Source: JACDAV01 sp964626755
Lineage (GTDB): Bacteria; Chloroflexota; Limnocylindria; Limnocylindrales; CSP1-4
Length of the DNA: 64,000 nt
Direction of reading: 5' to 3'
Assembly: GCA_964626755.1 (NCBI GenBank)
Contig: CAZVGO010000013.1
Span: 1-64,000 of the forward strand
In this document: positions 8,353 through 16,988 of the stretch, in pieces
Layout of the letters: each line of letters begins with the position of its first letter
Numbering within the stretch: position 1 is the first letter of the stretch
Translations under genes and position numbers: made by a program
Notes under the pieces: model-generated
What the model was told of the DNA's origin: nothing
The model's database searches: none
What the model saw: the letters and a program-made list of their open reading frames with translations, nothing else

Positions 8353-9914
8353 TACGGGCCCGGCTTGTCGCCGAAGATCGTGTAGTGCCAGCCCTTCTCC
8401 GGCTCGCCGGTGAGCTCGAGCATGACGTGCTTGACCTGGGTGTACTCCTCGAACGAGTACGTCGACATGTCCTTGCCGAAGCCCGACTGCTTGAACCCGC
8501 CGTGGGGCATCTCGGAGGTGACCATGAGGTGGTCGTTGATCTGGACGTGGCCGAAATTCAGGACCCGCGCCGCCTCCATCGCCCGGAACACGTCGCGCGT
8601 CCAGACGCTCGCTGCCAGCCCGTACTTCGTGTCGTTCGCCTTCTCGAGCGCCTCCTCGTCGGTGTCGAACGGGAGGACGGCGAGGACTGGTCCGAACACC
8701 TCGTGCTGGACGATCTCGCTGTCCTGGGTAACGTCGGCGACGATCGTCGGGGCGTAGAAGGCGCCACCCTCGAGGCCGGCCACCTTCGGCCGGAAGCCAC
8801 CCGTCACGATCGTCGCACCGGCCTGTTTCGCCCGCTGGACGAACCCGTCGACCCGCTCGACCTGCTGCTCCGAGATGAGCGTCCCCATGTCGGTCGAGGG
8901 ATCGAACGGGTCGCCGACGCGCACTCCCTCGAACAGCTCCTTCGTCCGGGCGACGAACCCGTCGTGGACGGAGCGGTGGACATAGGCGCGCGTCGCGGCC
9001 GTGCAGTCCTGGCCGCCGTTGATGAGCGCGCCGGCGGTGGCGCCCCGAGCGGCGGCCTCGATGTCCGCGTCGGCGTGGACGATGAACGGCGCCTTGCCGC
9101 CGAGCTCGAGATGAACCCGCTTGAGGTTCGATGTCGCGAGCGCCTGGATTCGCTTGCCGGTCTCCGAGTCGCCCGTCAGCGAGATGAGGTCGACGTCGGT
9201 ATGGGCCGCCAGCGCCGCTCCCACCACGTCACCACGGCCGGTGACGACGTTGAACACGCCGTCCGGCAGGCCCGCCTCCTTCGCCAGCTCGGCGAGGCGG
9301 ATCGTCGTCAGCGGCGTCGCCGTCGCGGGCTTGAGGACGACCGAGTTGCCGGCCGCGAGAGCCGGCCCGATCTTCCAGATCGCCATCCACAGCGGGTAGT
9401 TCCAGGGCGCGACCTGGCCGACGACGCCGATCGGCTCGCGCCGGACGAAGCTCGTGTGGCTGCCCGTGTACTCGTACGCCGCCTTGCCCTCGAGGTTGCG
9501 GATCTGGGACGCGAAGAACCGCAGGTTGTCCGAGGCGAACGCGAAGTCCGAGTCGCGCCGCAGCTTGTAGGCCGTCCCGGTCTGGAGCGTCTCGAGGCGG
9601 GCGAGCTCGTCCGCGTGCTCGTCGAGGAGGTCGGACAGGCGGTTGAGGACCGCGACCCGCTCGGCGAGGAGCATCCGGTGCCAGCGGCCGTCGCGGAACG
9701 CGGCACGGGCCGCGGAGACGGCACGGTCGACGTCGCGCTCGGTGCCGCCCGGTACCCGGCCCACGAGCTCCCCGGTCGCCGGGTTGCCGACCTCGATCCA
9801 GTCGCCGGAGACGGAATCGGCACTCGCCCCGTCGATGAACATCCGCAGGTCGGGGGCGGCGGGGGCGGCCGGCACGGGGCCGGGAGACGAGGTCGGTCGC
9901 TCGGTCGTCGTCAC
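8352..9914 (-). CDS. Aldehyde dehydrogenase, gamma-aminobutyraldehyde type
   Basis: A 520-residue NAD(P)-dependent aldehyde dehydrogenase. The catalytic cysteine lies in GGQDC, the general-base glutamate in LELGGK, and the cofactor loop in SLTGDSETG. The C-terminal signature (MPHGGFKQSGFGKDMS then FEEYTQVKHVM) is close to that of PatD/YdcW-type gamma-aminobutyraldehyde dehydrogenases of putrescine breakdown; betaine aldehyde is a possible alternative substrate. An extra 30-residue Pro/Ala-rich N-terminus precedes the fold. GTG at 9914 follows a TAGACT hexamer by six bases. No putrescine aminotransferase is in the window. Confidence 0.82.
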   Translation of the reverse strand: MTTTERPTSSPGPVPAAPAAPDLRMFIDGASADSVSGDWIEVGNPATGELVGRVPGGTERDVDRAVSAARAAFRDGRWHRMLLAERVAVLNRLSDLLDEHADELARLETLQTGTAYKLRRDSDFAFASDNLRFFASQIRNLEGKAAYEYTGSHTSFVRREPIGVVGQVAPWNYPLWMAIWKIGPALAAGNSVVLKPATATPLTTIRLAELAKEAGLPDGVFNVVTGRGDVVGAALAAHTDVDLISLTGDSETGKRIQALATSNLKRVHLELGGKAPFIVHADADIEAAARGATAGALINGGQDCTAATRAYVHRSVHDGFVARTKELFEGVRVGDPFDPSTDMGTLISEQQVERVDGFVQRAKQAGATIVTGGFRPKVAGLEGGAFYAPTIVADVTQDSEIVQHEVFGPVLAVLPFDTDEEALEKANDTKYGLAASVWTRDVFRAMEAARVLNFGHVQINDHLMVTSEMPHGGFKQSGFGKDMSTYSFEEYTQVKHVMLELTGEPEKGWHYTIFGDKPGP

Positions 9915-9920
9915 CGAGGG

Positions 9921-9926
9921 AGTCTA
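9921..9926 (-). promoter_or_regulatory. -10 hexamer TAGACT, leaderless start of the aldehyde dehydrogenase
   Basis: TAGACT stands six bases before GTG at 9914, with no ribosome site. The same hexamer occurs at several other first-in-operon genes of the window. Confidence 0.6.
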
Positions 9927-10005
9927 CGCCGAGGGCGTACGGCAGGCCCCCGCGAGGGCTACGATGCGGCCCCGACCTGTCAGGCCGGCGCTCGGAGGGG
10001 CTTCC

Positions 10006-10563
10006 ATGTCCGTCTTGCGGTTCAGCGTCCTGCTCGTCGTGCTCGTCTTTCTCGCGGTCGTGGCCGGATGCGGAGGCACAGCCGCGCCGGGTACGAGTGC
10101 GTCCGTGGGCACGGCGGCCACGCCACCCCCAGAGGTCGAGCCTCCCGACGACGGCGGTGGGGCGGTGGACAACCCGCCGCTCGTGCCTGCCACGTACACG
10201 ACCGGCACGTTGCACCTCGAGGTCACCGGCGACGTCAACAAGACCCTCGACCTTCCCCTCCAGGCCAACGCCAGCTTCACGGCCGAGGAGTCGACGATCC
10301 TGAGCTATGGTGACGCGAGCGGCGCCGGCGGCGGGATCATCCTCTCCGCGGACGTCAACGGGTTCACGGTCTCGAGCACCGAGATCTCGCTCGGGGGCTC
10401 GAATCAGGACGCCAACGTCTGCGCTGTCGTCGTGACCCAGTCGGACGCATCCAGGGTTGCCGGCACGATCGACTGCCGGGGAATCCTCGGGGTCGTCACC
10501 TCCGGCGCCAACCCGCGGAACGTTACGGTCGACGTGCGGGGCACGTACGAGGCGAGCCGCTGA
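10006..10563 (+). CDS. Predicted lipoprotein of unknown function
   Basis: A 185-residue exported protein. A basic hydrophobic signal (MSVLRFSVLLVVLVFLAVVAGC) ends in a lipobox with the lipidated cysteine at about residue 22. A Thr/Pro/Asp-rich spacer follows (about 25-60), then a beta-rich domain of 120 residues with two cysteines near residues 146 and 164 that may form a disulfide. I do not recognise the domain. ATG at 10006 is backed by GGAGGGG five bases upstream; a TACGAT hexamer about 40 bases ahead could be the promoter. It is isolated between two minus-strand operons. Confidence 0.75.
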   Translation: MSVLRFSVLLVVLVFLAVVAGCGGTAAPGTSASVGTAATPPPEVEPPDDGGGAVDNPPLVPATYTTGTLHLEVTGDVNKTLDLPLQANASFTAEESTILSYGDASGAGGGIILSADVNGFTVSSTEISLGGSNQDANVCAVVVTQSDASRVAGTIDCRGILGVVTSGANPRNVTVDVRGTYEASR

Positions 10564-10575
10564 GGCGACGCCCGG

Positions 10576-10929
10576 TCAGTCCGGCCGCTCCTCGAGCGGC
10601 ACGTCCCAGTGCGCCTCGAGGAGCTCGAACCGGCGGCGCTCCTCCTTCCGGTATTTCTTCTGGTCCGGGAACAGCCGCTTCGCGATCTCCGCCTCCGAGT
10701 GGTCCTCGAGCGCCGCCCAGTCGCGGTACGTGATCGTCACGACCACGTCCCAGTCGGCCCGGCCGTCGCCGTGGAATCGCGGGACGAAGCGGTGGACATT
10801 GAGCAGCCGGCCAGCCTCGACCTGGGCCGTGAGGATTGGCAGGTGGTTGCGCTCGAACAGCTCGACGAACTCGTCGTGGGAACCCCAGCGCGTCTTGTAG
10901 AAGTAGAGGACGGTCACTGGTCCCGGCAT
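10576..10929 (-). CDS. Hypothetical protein, possible dimeric alpha-beta barrel
   Basis: A 117-residue protein without signal or membrane segment. The pattern LYFYKTRWGSHDEFVELF and a central DWDVVVTITYRDW strand resemble small dimeric ferredoxin-like (NIPSNAP/EthD-type) folds, but the match is only by eye. ATG at 10929 has AGGAG about nine bases upstream; the gene starts inside the last codons of the decarboxylase operon, so the two are co-transcribed and may act together. The function is unknown. Confidence 0.6.
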   Translation of the reverse strand: MPGPVTVLYFYKTRWGSHDEFVELFERNHLPILTAQVEAGRLLNVHRFVPRFHGDGRADWDVVVTITYRDWAALEDHSEAEIAKRLFPDQKKYRKEERRRFELLEAHWDVPLEERPD

Positions 10930-10942
10930 CGGGGTTCTCCTC

Positions 10943-12448
10943 TTAGGCATCGAGTCTGGCCGCCTCGCGACGGAGGAGCTCCCACGCCCGTTCGACGTGG
11001 CGCGGCTCCGTCCGCAGGTTGCCGATCGCGACCCGGATCGCGAACCGGCCGGCCAGGCGGGTATGCGACAGGAACACCTCGCCGGTCTGGTTGACGGCGT
11101 CCATCAGCGCCGTGTTGAGCTCGTCGATGGCCGCGTCGTCGTCTGCCAGACGAGCCGATCGGTAGCGGAAGCAGACGGTCGAGAACGGCACCGGGGCGAG
11201 CCGCTCCCAGCCTTGCTCAGCGTCGATCCAAGCAGCGAACGTCTCGGCCAGCGCGATGTGCCGCCTGATCCGGCGGCGCAGGCCCTCGAGCCCGAACCAG
11301 CGCAGCTGGATCCACAGCTTGAGCGCGCGGAACCGCCGCCCGAGTTGCGGCGTGTACTCGTTGTAGTCGCGGACCGGCGTCTCCCGATCGAGCGTGCGGA
11401 GGTATTCGGGCACGAGGCTGAACGCGTCGCGCAGGCTGCTCATCCGGCGGGTGAGCAGCAGCGATGCGTCGAGCGGCGTGAACAGCCACTTGTGCGGGTT
11501 GACGACGATCGAGTCGGCACGTTCCCAGCCGGCGAACGGTCCGCGGCGGTCGGGCAGGATCGCGGTCGCGCCGGCGTAGGCGGTGTCGACGTGAAGCCAC
11601 AGGCCCTCGCGCTCGGCGACGTACGCGATCAGGTCGACCGGGTCGACCGAGGTCGACGACGTCGTACCGACGGTCGCGACGACGGCGATCGGCCGTCGCC
11701 CGGCAGCGCGATCTGCGGCAATCGCGTCGGCGAGCGCATCGACGCGCATCTCGAAGTTGTCGTTCGCCGGTACCTTGACGAGCCCGTCCCGGCCCAGCCC
11801 GAGGGTCATGCACGCCTTGTCGATCGAACTGTGGGCTTCGGTCGAGGCGTACACCCGTGGCGCACCGAGGTCCGGCCGCCCGGCGAGCCCGCGCGCCGCT
11901 GCGTCGAGGCCGGCCGTCTCGCGGGCGGCCGCGAGCGCGATGAGCGACGAGGTTGAGGCAGTGTCGGTCAGCAGGCCGTCGAAGGTCTCGGGCAGGCCGA
12001 GCGCCTGGCGAAGCCAGTCGACGACGACTCCCTCGAGCTCCGTCGCGACCGGCGACGTCCGCCAGAGCATCGCGTTCGAGCCGATGCCGGCGGTGAGCAT
12101 CTCGCCGAGGATCCCGGCCCCGGACGCGGTCGTCGGGAAGTACGCCATGAAGCCTGGATGCTGCCAGTGGGTGACGTTCGGCTCCACGAGCGCGCGGTAG
12201 TCGGCGAGGATCGCGCCGAGGCTCTCCGGCTGTTCAGGGGGTGAGGGCGCGAACAGCGGCCGGAGCGAGCCCGGCTCGACGTTCGGGAAGACGGCGTGGC
12301 GCTCGACGTTCGCGAGGTAGTCCGCGATGAGGTCGACGACCTCGTGTCCGGCGGCCCGGAACGACTCCGGATCCATGTCGGTCAGGCCGGTCGCCTGCTC
12401 GGGATCGAGGTCGGAACTCATGGCGGGCGCACGCTCGGGCTCCCTCAT
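10943..12448 (-). CDS. PLP-dependent aromatic-L-amino-acid decarboxylase family protein
   Basis: A group II pyridoxal-phosphate decarboxylase of about 500 residues. The PLP lysine is in NPHKWLFTPLD; the HVDTAYAG segment carries the conserved aspartate of the cofactor ring, and THWQHPGFMAYFP near residue 85 is typical of dopa/tryptophan decarboxylases. The true amino acid substrate cannot be read from the sequence. Two starts are possible: ATG 12448, six bases after a TACACT hexamer (leaderless), or ATG 12421; the first is preferred. A small gene follows on the same transcript. Confidence 0.85.
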   Translation of the reverse strand: MREPERAPAMSSDLDPEQATGLTDMDPESFRAAGHEVVDLIADYLANVERHAVFPNVEPGSLRPLFAPSPPEQPESLGAILADYRALVEPNVTHWQHPGFMAYFPTTASGAGILGEMLTAGIGSNAMLWRTSPVATELEGVVVDWLRQALGLPETFDGLLTDTASTSSLIALAAARETAGLDAAARGLAGRPDLGAPRVYASTEAHSSIDKACMTLGLGRDGLVKVPANDNFEMRVDALADAIAADRAAGRRPIAVVATVGTTSSTSVDPVDLIAYVAEREGLWLHVDTAYAGATAILPDRRGPFAGWERADSIVVNPHKWLFTPLDASLLLTRRMSSLRDAFSLVPEYLRTLDRETPVRDYNEYTPQLGRRFRALKLWIQLRWFGLEGLRRRIRRHIALAETFAAWIDAEQGWERLAPVPFSTVCFRYRSARLADDDAAIDELNTALMDAVNQTGEVFLSHTRLAGRFAIRVAIGNLRTEPRHVERAWELLRREAARLDA

Positions 12449-12454
12449 CGCCGG

Positions 12455-12460
12455 AGTGTA
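12455..12460 (-). promoter_or_regulatory. -10 hexamer TACACT, leaderless start of the decarboxylase
   Basis: TACACT is six bases before ATG at 12448. It supports that start over the ATG 27 bases downstream. Confidence 0.5.
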
Positions 12461-12631
12461 AGCGAGGCCCGGGCGACCGGCGGCAGACGAAACGTGGCTG
12501 TAAGCCGTTCGTGGCCCTGCCGCCACTCCGAACAGCTGGCGCGCCGTCAGGGCGCCCGAAACAACATCAACTCGGCGTGGCCGGCGATTTGCAGACTGCT
12601 ATTTGCAGGGAAAGGCAAAGGGCGAGCGTTG

Positions 12632-12919
12632 CTACCAGTGCAGGATGAACACCGGCGCCATGGCCGCGAGCGCGGCCAGAAGCTGAACCGCGAGGACAAG
12701 GGTCCCTGACCTGGGGGCACGCGGTAACGACGTAACGGCGAAGTAGAAAATGACGGGCAGCTGCGCCACCATGAGCGCCTGCCAGAGGTGCGCAGCGGTC
12801 CCCTCATCCGGCTCGGCGCCAACGCCAATGGTCGCAATGCGGGCAGCGATCACGCCGACGGCCGCGAGCGACATCATTACCGGAGCGAAGGCGCTCGGGC
12901 GTCGCAGGAGGCCGTCCAT
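12632..12919 (-). CDS. Small three-helix membrane protein
   Basis: A 95-residue hydrophobic protein with three likely membrane segments (about 10-32, 45-64, 70-93) and a short basic N-terminus. No family is recognised with confidence. ATG at 12919 follows a TAGAAT hexamer by exactly six bases, the same arrangement as other leaderless genes here, which argues that it is a real gene. It lies between the tRNA-Pro gene and the decarboxylase, transcribed alone. Confidence 0.6.
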   Translation of the reverse strand: MDGLLRRPSAFAPVMMSLAAVGVIAARIATIGVGAEPDEGTAAHLWQALMVAQLPVIFYFAVTSLPRAPRSGTLVLAVQLLAALAAMAPVFILHW

Positions 12920-12925
12920 GGCTTG

Positions 12926-12931
12926 ATTCTA
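12926..12931 (-). promoter_or_regulatory. -10 hexamer TAGAAT, leaderless start of the 12919 gene
   Basis: TAGAAT precedes ATG at 12919 by six bases with no ribosome site. Confidence 0.55.
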
Positions 12932-12960
12932 GGCTCGAGGACGTCGCCCGGGCGGGGAAT

Positions 12961-13037
12961 TGGTCGGGGCGGCCGGATTTGAACCGACGACCACCAGTCC
13001 CCCAGACTGGTGCGCTACCAGACTGCGCCACGCCCCG
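12961..13037 (-). tRNA. tRNA-Pro, anticodon GGG
   Basis: On the minus strand a complete cloverleaf runs from 13037: seven-pair acceptor stem CGGGGCG/CGCCCCG, D-loop, anticodon stem CCAGT/ACTGG closing a loop with GGG at its centre, TTCAAAT in the T-loop, then A and an encoded CCA at 12963-12961. The gene is 77 bases. It lies 46 bases beyond the gpsA stop on the same strand. Confidence 0.95.
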
Positions 13038-13083
13038 ACAGGCGACGAGTCTAGCAGAGGGTGTCTCGGCAGCCAGGGGGCAC

Positions 13084-14130
13084 TCAGCCCGGGACTTGAG
13101 CCTCGCCGAGCCGGTCGAGCCAGCGCTGGAAGTCGGCCAGCTCGTCCTTCGACTCGCGGGAGAGAAGGTCGATGAGGCAGCGCTGCACGCTCTTGCCCTC
13201 GAACAGCGCGTTGTGGACCTCCTGGGCGATCGGCATTTCGACGTCGTGGCGACGGGCGAGGGCGAGCGCCGCGTCAACGGTGTAGGCGCCCTCGGCAACA
13301 CCGGGGAGAGACGCCTCGATGTCCGCCCACTTCCCACCCTTGGCGAGCTCCTCGCCGAGCCGGTGGTTGCGCGACAGGCGCGAGCCGCACGTGGCGATGA
13401 CGTCGCCGATCCCCGCGAGGCCGGCAAACGTGAGGGGGTTTGCGCCGGCGGCGATCCCGACGCGCGTCATCTCGGCCAGGCCGCGTGTCATGAGCCCGGC
13501 CTTGCCGTTGTCGCCGAAGCCGAGGCCGTCGGCCGCGCCCGCGGCGATCGCGAGGATGTTCTTCAGCGCGCCGGCGAGCTCGACGCCGAGGATGTCCGAG
13601 TTGACGTAGAGCCGGAACTCCCGCCGGCCGAGCCGCTCGACGATCCGATCCGCCAACTCCGGGTCCTCCGCGGCTACGACGGCCGAGGCGGGGAGGCCTC
13701 GGGCGATCTCCGTCGCGAGATTCGGGCCGGACAGCGCGGCAATCCGGGTGGGAGGTATCGAGCCGGCGTCGGCGATGACCTCGCTCATCCGGAGGAGCGT
13801 GTCTCGCTCGAGGCCCTTCACGACCGACAGCACGTCCGCCGACGCGGGCACGAACGGAGCGACGCGCTTGACCAGACCGCGGACGTGCTGCGACGGCACC
13901 GCGACGACGACCAGATCGGTTGCGTCGCGCAGCCGCTCCGGGTCGGCGGTCGCCTCGAGCCCGTCGGGCAGGTCGATCCCGGGGAGCCGGCGCTCGTTGC
14001 GCCGCTCGCGCTGGATCCGATCCGCCGTCTCCGCCGAGTGCGACAGGAGCAGCACGGGCTCCTGCCGGCCGATGATCGCGGCGAGCGTCGTGCCCCACGC
14101 TCCCGCCCCGACGACCGCGACGCGCGCCAC
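13084..14130 (-). CDS. gpsA: NAD(P)-dependent glycerol-3-phosphate dehydrogenase
   Basis: GpsA reduces dihydroxyacetone phosphate to sn-glycerol-3-phosphate for phospholipid synthesis. The 348-residue protein begins with the Rossmann motif VGAGAWGTT, contains the ALSGPNLATEI loop, the catalytic lysine region (ELAGALKNILAIAAG) and the conserved GLAGIGDVIATC motif. GTG at 14130 is two bases beyond the der stop, so it is translated from the ispH-der-gpsA transcript. It is slightly longer than the typical 330-340 residues because of a short C-terminal tail. Confidence 0.94.
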   Translation of the reverse strand: MARVAVVGAGAWGTTLAAIIGRQEPVLLLSHSAETADRIQRERRNERRLPGIDLPDGLEATADPERLRDATDLVVVAVPSQHVRGLVKRVAPFVPASADVLSVVKGLERDTLLRMSEVIADAGSIPPTRIAALSGPNLATEIARGLPASAVVAAEDPELADRIVERLGRREFRLYVNSDILGVELAGALKNILAIAAGAADGLGFGDNGKAGLMTRGLAEMTRVGIAAGANPLTFAGLAGIGDVIATCGSRLSRNHRLGEELAKGGKWADIEASLPGVAEGAYTVDAALALARRHDVEMPIAQEVHNALFEGKSVQRCLIDLLSRESKDELADFQRWLDRLGEAQVPG

Positions 14131-14132
14131 CC

Positions 14133-15785
14133 TCAGCTCCGTCGGGTCGGCGGGCGCCGGCCGCGCGGCGTGGAGCGCGACCCGCCACTCTTGCTCATCG
14201 CCGCCCGGGCCGCCCGCGCCGGACGGCGGCGCGGCAGCTTGATCGAGCTGCGGTCCCGGAACACGAGCCGGATCGGCGTCCCATCGAACCCGAACGCCTC
14301 GCGCAACCGGTTCTCGAGGTACCGCCGGTAGCTGAAGTGGATCGAGGCCGCGTCGTTGGCGAAGAACACGAACGTCGGTGGCGCGACCGCGACCTGCGTC
14401 GCGTAGAAGAGCTTCGGGCGGCGACCCTTGACCATCGGCGGAACGTTCCGATCGGCGGCCGCGGACACGAGCCGGTTCAGCTCGCCGGTGGAGATGCGCT
14501 TCCGTCGCTCGCCCCAGATGTCGACCGCCGCCTCGAGCACGCGTTCCACCCGCTGGCCGGTCTTCGCGCTGATCGACACGACCGGCGCGAAATCGAGGAA
14601 CGGCGTCTGGCCACGGATCCACTCGACGTACTGGTCGAACGTCCGATCCGTCTTGTCGGCGACGAGATCCCACTTGTTGACCGCGACGACGAGCCCCTTG
14701 CCCTCCTCGACGACATAGCCCGCGACGTGTGCGTCCTGGGCCGTCAGTCCCTCGACGGCGTCGATGACGAGGACGGCCACGTCCGACCGCGAGATCGCCT
14801 TCAGCGCGCGGAGCGTCGAATACTTCTCCGCGGCGGGGCCCGACGCGACCTTGCCCCGGCGCTTGATCCCGGCCGTGTCGATGAGCACGATCTCGCTGCG
14901 ACCCCAGCGCAGCCGGGTGTCGATCGAGTCGCGGGTCGTCCCCGGCACTTCTGAAACGATCAAACGTTCCTCGCCCAGGAGCGCGTTGAGCAGGCTCGAC
15001 TTCCCGACGTTGGGACGGCCGACGAATGCGATTGCCGCGGGTGAGCGGTCCGCGTCGGCGGCGATCTCGGCATCCCAGCGCGCGGCCGCAACGTCCTCGA
15101 CGGTCGGGCCGTCATCCGCGGCACCGTCTCCGTCTTCCTCGCCGTCGGTCTCGTCACCCTCACCGACGACGTACGGCTCGAGGCGCCCGGCCGCCATCTC
15201 CCGGGCGAACTCCTCGGCGTCGTCCGCGCGTTCCTTGCGCGACCGCTCCTCGTCGCTCTCCGGCGGCAGTGCCCCGACGAGCGCGTCGAGGAGCTCGGCG
15301 ACGTTGCGGCCGTGGGACGCGGAGATCGGCCAGGTCTCCTCCCAGCCGAACGCGTGGAACTCGGCGGCCTCGAGCTCGCGCCGCTCGTTGTCTGCCTTGT
15401 TCACGGCCATGAGGACCGGCGCCTTCGCCGCGCGCAGCAGCTCGGCCGCCTCCTGGTCGGCGGGGGTGATCCCGGCCGCGGCGTCGACGACGAACAGGAT
15501 CGCGTCCGCCTCCACGATCGCGAGGCGGGCCTGCTCCTGGACCTTCAGCTCGATCGGGTCGTCGGGCGAGAGCTCGAGTCCGCCGGTGTCGACGACGACG
15601 AACCGCCGGCCGTTCCACTCGGCCTCGCCGTACAGGCGGTCGCGGGTCGTCCGGGCGCGGTCTTCGACGATCGCAGTTCGGTGCCCGACGATCCGGTTGA
15701 ACAGCGTGCTCTTGCCAACATTCGGGCGACCGACGATCGCGACGATCGGGATTCCCCGATCCGGGGTCGGATTCGGGGCGGCCAC
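14133..15785 (-). CDS. der: Ribosome-assembly GTPase Der (EngA) with long inter-domain linker
   Basis: A double-GTPase that helps mature the 50S subunit. The two G1 motifs (GRPNVGKS) lie at residues 19-26 and 256-263, with DTGG/DTAG and NKAD/NKWD motifs in each domain and a C-terminal KH-like domain ending in a basic tail. At 550 residues it exceeds the usual 440-490: residues about 175-249 between the two GTPase domains form a very acidic linker rich in Asp and Glu. GTG at 15785 begins four bases after the ispH stop. Confidence 0.94.
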   Translation of the reverse strand: MAAPNPTPDRGIPIVAIVGRPNVGKSTLFNRIVGHRTAIVEDRARTTRDRLYGEAEWNGRRFVVVDTGGLELSPDDPIELKVQEQARLAIVEADAILFVVDAAAGITPADQEAAELLRAAKAPVLMAVNKADNERRELEAAEFHAFGWEETWPISASHGRNVAELLDALVGALPPESDEERSRKERADDAEEFAREMAAGRLEPYVVGEGDETDGEEDGDGAADDGPTVEDVAAARWDAEIAADADRSPAAIAFVGRPNVGKSSLLNALLGEERLIVSEVPGTTRDSIDTRLRWGRSEIVLIDTAGIKRRGKVASGPAAEKYSTLRALKAISRSDVAVLVIDAVEGLTAQDAHVAGYVVEEGKGLVVAVNKWDLVADKTDRTFDQYVEWIRGQTPFLDFAPVVSISAKTGQRVERVLEAAVDIWGERRKRISTGELNRLVSAAADRNVPPMVKGRRPKLFYATQVAVAPPTFVFFANDAASIHFSYRRYLENRLREAFGFDGTPIRLVFRDRSSIKLPRRRPARAARAAMSKSGGSRSTPRGRRPPTRRS

Positions 15786-15789
15786 CGGA

Positions 15790-16764
15790 CTACGCCGCGC
15801 CGGACGTCGGGGCGGCGATCGGCTTCGGCAGGGACGTCGTGCGGCCGGCCGGCGTGGCGGCCGCCGCGAGCGCGGCACCGGCGAGCTCGTCCGCGCGAGC
15901 CGCGACTTCGAGGGTGCCGGCCATCTCGAGGATCCGCCGGGCGACCGAATGAAGGTCCTCGATCGGGGTCGACGTGCCGCCGGTGACGCCGACCACACGG
16001 ACACCGTCGAACTCGGCCGGATCGGTGAGGTCGCGGACGCCCTCGATCTGGATCGCCGGCGTTCCGGCAATCCCGCACAGCCGGGTGAGCTCCTTCGTGT
16101 TGGCGCTCGAGCGGCCCCCGACGACCACCATCTTGTCGACCTCACGGGCCGCCTCGAGGGTGTCTTCCTGGCGCCGGATCGTGACCGGGCAGACGGTGTT
16201 GACGATCTTCAGCTCGTGGCTCCGCGAGACCATGTATGCGGCGAGCTTCTCGAACTTCCAGGGTGGCTGGGTGCTCTGCGAGATCAGCGCCATCTTCTTC
16301 TTGCGCGGGATCTGCTCCCAGTCGTCCTCCTCGTCGACGACGATTGCGTCGGGCGCGAAGCCGAGCATCCCGACGACCTCGGCGTGGTTCGGCGTCCCGA
16401 GGAGGACGATCGTGTAGCCCTCCTCGACGAGCTTGGCGAGCTCCTTGTGCTCCTGGAGCACCCACGTGCACGTTCCGTCGATGACCTCGAGGCCGCGGGC
16501 GTTCGCGCGCTCCATGACGTCGGGCCGGACGCCGTGGGCGCGGATCACGACAGCCGAACCGTGATCGACGTCGTCGAGCGCATCGACCGTCTGGATGCCG
16601 AGCTGCTCGAGCTCCGCGATCACACCCTCGTTGTGGACGACCTGGCCGAGGGTGTGGGTCGCCTTACCGGCGGCCGACGCCTCCTTGGCCTTGTCGATCG
16701 CCTCGCGCACGCCGTAACAGAAGCCGGTGCGCTTCGCGATGTGGATTTCCTGCACGGTTCCCAT
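15790..16764 (-). CDS. ispH: 4-hydroxy-3-methylbut-2-enyl diphosphate reductase
   Basis: The last enzyme of the MEP isoprenoid pathway; a 4Fe-4S protein making IPP and DMAPP. Three cluster cysteines are present in GFCYGV (near residue 15), DGTCTWV and NTVCPVT, together with conserved HGVRP and TVDALDD-region histidines (VHN, RAHG). The C-terminal 35 residues are Ala/Thr-rich and beyond the fold. ATG at 16764 follows a GATACT hexamer by eight bases, suggesting a leaderless transcript. It heads the ispH-der-gpsA operon; dxs is 12 kb away. Confidence 0.93.
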   Translation of the reverse strand: MGTVQEIHIAKRTGFCYGVREAIDKAKEASAAGKATHTLGQVVHNEGVIAELEQLGIQTVDALDDVDHGSAVVIRAHGVRPDVMERANARGLEVIDGTCTWVLQEHKELAKLVEEGYTIVLLGTPNHAEVVGMLGFAPDAIVVDEEDDWEQIPRKKKMALISQSTQPPWKFEKLAAYMVSRSHELKIVNTVCPVTIRRQEDTLEAAREVDKMVVVGGRSSANTKELTRLCGIAGTPAIQIEGVRDLTDPAEFDGVRVVGVTGGTSTPIEDLHSVARRILEMAGTLEVAARADELAGAALAAAATPAGRTTSLPKPIAAPTSGAA

Positions 16765-16772
16765 ACGGCTCA

Positions 16773-16778
16773 AGTATC
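16773..16778 (-). promoter_or_regulatory. -10 hexamer GATACT ahead of ispH
   Basis: GATACT ends eight bases before ATG at 16764. No ribosome site is present, so a leaderless start is likely. Farther upstream (16826-16842) lies a perfect seven-base-stem palindrome GGCCACC/GGTGGCC of unknown role. Confidence 0.45.
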
Positions 16779-16988
16779 GCACGGGGCCCCGTTTCGACCC
16801 ATCGCGCGGGGGCTTTCCTCTCACTGGCCACCCCCGGTGGCCGGAGAGCCGGTTCCGGGTCTGGGGAGCGGCGAATCGCGTCCGGATCGAGCACGGATCA
16901 GGCGGCCGAGACGTCCCCCGGGCCGAGAAATCGGGCCTCAGGCCACGGGCAGTGGCAAATGACAGGAAAGAGCCGGGCCCTGGGCAGG

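Noticed and set aside
16826..16842. GGCCACC/GGTGGCC palindrome as a terminator
   Set aside because: It lies 147 bases beyond the cmk-plsC stop and has no U-tract; no support for termination.
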